A DNA stretch of 64,000 nucleotides, from contig NC_090739.1 in the NCBI RefSeq assembly GCF_036898095.1, positions 67,568,984 to 67,632,983 of the forward strand, written 5' to 3'. Below the pieces are notes generated by a model, which did not search any database, was not told the origin of the DNA, and saw only the letters and a list, made by a program, of their open reading frames with translations. Origin of the DNA: Palaemon carinicauda (taxonomy: Eukaryota; Arthropoda; Malacostraca; Decapoda; Palaemonidae). The number at the start of each line of letters is the position of its first letter. The stretch's first letter is position 1. Of this stretch, positions 63,860-64,000 are shown one piece after another. The position numbers were made by a program, and so were the translations under genes.

Positions 63860-63985
63860 TAATATTGTTCTTGTTCTTGTTCTTGTGTTAATGTTAATGC
63901 TAATGTTAGTTATCACAATGTTAATGTTAATGTTAAGGTTAATGTTATTGTTATTGTTATTGTTATTGTTTGTTGTTGTTGTCAA
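63860..63985. repeat. Hexanucleotide-type microsatellites
   Basis: (TTCTTG)n, then (GTTAAT)n with variants, then (TTATTG)n and (TTG)n. They generate a spurious Asn/Ile/Thr-rich frame on the minus strand. Confidence 0.9.
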
Positions 63986-64000
63986 ATGTTAGGGAGACGT

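Noticed and set aside
1..64000. tRNA, rRNA, snRNA genes
   Set aside because: None recognised by eye; absence is not proven without a covariance-model search.

Overview
This is animal nuclear DNA, most likely from a decapod crustacean or a close relative. The evidence is split coding exons with GT-AG boundaries, introns of about 20 kb, low gene density, TTAGG/CCTAA-type pentamers, and several DIRS-type tyrosine-recombinase retrotransposons of the kind known from Decapoda. The species cannot be named from the sequence.

One host gene is recognisable, on the minus strand. It is a POC1-type centriolar WD40 protein, of which the first three coding exons are present: 49998-50152 (start codon and blade 1), 28797-28909 (blade 2) and 8126-8286 (blade 3). 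Their reading phases join exactly. Intron 1 is about 21 kb and intron 2 about 20.5 kb. Intron 3 runs off the left edge. A splice acceptor 20 bp before the ATG implies a non-coding 5' exon further right.

Nearly everything else is transposon. Left to right: the 3' end of a LINE (1-435); an intact DIRS element, DIRS-1a (436-6946); exon 3; a decayed DIRS copy of family B (9235-12480); a TIR-bearing repeat with a long GA tract (12650-14575); a LINE split by a SINE-like insertion (14578-15850); a large DIRS-like element of a second lineage, family C, with a spliced Cys/His-rich leader exon (15930-23655); tandem and inverted repeats (24640-26166); a family B 5' fragment (26167-28205); exon 2; more family B debris (30030-34204); a second intact DIRS element, DIRS-1b (34207-40738), inserted at the terminus of a decayed relative, DIRS-1c (40738-47010); family B gag debris (47011-47930); and exon 1. 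Every DIRS copy lies on the minus strand, the same strand as POC1.

Upstream of POC1 (50.2-64 kb) there is another family B fragment, minisatellites, a foldback element, a 34-bp satellite and LINE/SINE pieces. There is also a tandem array of about 1.3-kb units (57.6-61.1 kb) with promoter-like modules of strikingly fixed geometry: CRE, CCAAT, CCAAT, E2F-like. The array ends in a near-perfect hairpin with 111-bp arms. The best candidates for something undescribed are this array, the DIRS-into-DIRS terminal insertion, and the spliced leader exon of family C.

All homology calls come from reading motifs by eye; no database search was run.
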